Origin: DATAFO01 sp046728935
GTDB taxonomy: Bacteria; Actinomycetota; Thermoleophilia; Solirubrobacterales; 70-9
Direction of reading: 5' to 3'
Length of the DNA stretch: 13,582 nt
Assembly: GCA_046728935.1 (NCBI GenBank)
Contig: JBKPFS010000002.1
Location: 1 to 13,582, forward strand
Shown: positions 13,004 to 13,582 of the stretch, piece by piece
Numbering within the stretch: position 1 is the stretch's first letter
Layout of the letters: each line of letters begins with the position of its first letter
The notes under the pieces: model-generated
Told to the model about the DNA's origin: nothing
Database searches by the model: none
Seen by the model: only the letters and a program-made list of their open reading frames with translations
Translations under genes and position numbers: made by a program

Positions 13004-13552
13004 ATGCTGTTCTGCGACCTACTGCGCCTAACCGTGCTGCTGGTTGCCGCGGTCGCGACGGTCCTCGGGGCCGTCGCCGTGGCGATCGCCAACCGTGACG
13101 CCGAGAGCCTGGCCTTGATCGTGGGCGGCGCCTGGTGGGTGGTCGCGGCCGCGGTCGGATTGGTGGTCGGCCGCACTTCCCGCGCCACCGAGGCGATGGC
13201 CAGGACGCTCGCCTCGGCGCGCACCGCGACCAGCCTGCCGTCCGAGAGCGCGGGCAGGATCGCGTTCCTGCGTCTGTGGCCGATCGGCGCCTTCGCGCTG
13301 ATCGTCGGGGGCCTCGCATGGGTGTGGCCGCAGATGGCCGCGATCGGCGCCGGCTACGCGATCCTCGTGGCCCTCATATGGCGCCGGCGAGAGGCCGCCG
13401 TGACCGCGATCGAGGAGCGCGACGGAGTCCGGTTCTACGTCGAGCCCTCCTCGGCGTTCGAGCCCGTGAAGCTGGTCCGCACCCCGGGGCTCTACCGCGA
13501 CCGCGCCCCGGTCGCGAAGCCGCCACCGCCCCCGCCCGCCCGCCAGGCTTAG
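13004..13552 (+). CDS. Small four-helix membrane protein of unknown function
   Basis: I do not recognise a named family. The protein has 182 residues from ATG 13004, nine bases after the otsB stop, with no Shine-Dalgarno sequence, so reinitiation after otsB is likely. Hydrophobic segments lie at about 8-29, 36-57, 91-107 and 109-127, arranged as two helical hairpins around an Ala/Ser/Thr-rich loop (SRATEAMARTLASARTATS). The C-terminal 55 residues are soluble: a charged stretch (IEERDGVRFYVEPSSAFEP, then VKLVRTPGLYRDR) and a proline-rich end with six prolines in a row. The FYVEPSSAFEP to LVRTPG segment looks constrained rather than random and may be a conserved motif. Both termini are probably cytoplasmic. 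Nothing indicates enzymatic or transport activity. The tight spacing with otsB is the only hint of its role. Confidence 0.75.
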   Translation: MLFCDLLRLTVLLVAAVATVLGAVAVAIANRDAESLALIVGGAWWVVAAAVGLVVGRTSRATEAMARTLASARTATSLPSESAGRIAFLRLWPIGAFALIVGGLAWVWPQMAAIGAGYAILVALIWRRREAAVTAIEERDGVRFYVEPSSAFEPVKLVRTPGLYRDRAPVAKPPPPPPARQA

Positions 13553-13582
13553 CTCGGGCGCCCAGCCCGCGCGGGAGAAGGC

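Noticed and set aside
1..13582. CRISPR array, tRNA or rRNA genes, insertion sequence, prophage or toxin-antitoxin module
   Set aside because: No regularly spaced repeats, cloverleaf-like sequence, transposase, integrase or phage structural pattern was seen on either strand.

Overview
The window is very GC-rich, by eye around 70%, with almost every third codon position G or C. Its genes point to a high-GC actinobacterium: a seven-iron ferredoxin, a DUF2342-type zinc metalloprotease, a PAC2 protein, a lone AddB/AdnA-like helicase-nuclease and an Mrp ATPase without the CxxC pair. The deep-branching class Thermoleophilia (Solirubrobacterales and relatives) would fit well. That placement is inferred from gene content and style, not from a marker gene.

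Layout. Positions 2-160 are the 3' end of groEL, followed by a strong intrinsic terminator. A gene relic follows (about 511-718, plus strand), recognisable as the C-terminal end of a secreted actinobacterial protein and broken by two single-base frameshifts. Next is an NAD(P)-binding epimerase-like gene (minus), then a divergent ferredoxin gene (plus) whose stop codon touches the stop codon of the mrp gene (minus). Upstream of mrp is a 156-bp gap packed with stem-loops, then a small strongly basic protein gene (minus) with a LexA-like palindrome in front. Further up are a zinc metalloprotease gene and an inositol-monophosphatase-like gene (both minus, stop and start codons touching). Divergent to these is a 1056-residue UvrD-like/PD-(D/E)XK protein with a defective-looking motor (plus). 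It converges on a PAC2-family gene (minus). Then come an OB-fold/HD-domain protein (plus), two overlapping half-size TauE/SafE genes (minus), trehalose-phosphatase otsB (plus) and a small four-helix membrane protein (plus).

The genes are mostly unrelated housekeeping or accessory functions in short transcription units: protein folding, iron-sulfur and electron transfer, DNA-end processing, RNA or nucleotide turnover, and trehalose synthesis. The only tight couplings are IMPase-metalloprotease, the TauE half pair, and otsB with the membrane protein.

The most unusual signals lie between or within genes rather than in a new multi-gene system. (1) There is a family of intergenic nested-palindrome elements at 1650-1763, 5918-6001 and 9267-9387. 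They share a core or arms with each other, and the last one fills a convergent gap exactly. (2) The helicase-nuclease has Arg in place of the Walker A lysine, but its nuclease and iron-sulfur residues are intact. (3) A TauE/SafE permease is split at its midpoint into two coupled four-helix genes. (4) The region 3327-3430 looks like a structured RNA. No tRNA, rRNA, CRISPR array, insertion sequence or prophage gene was seen.
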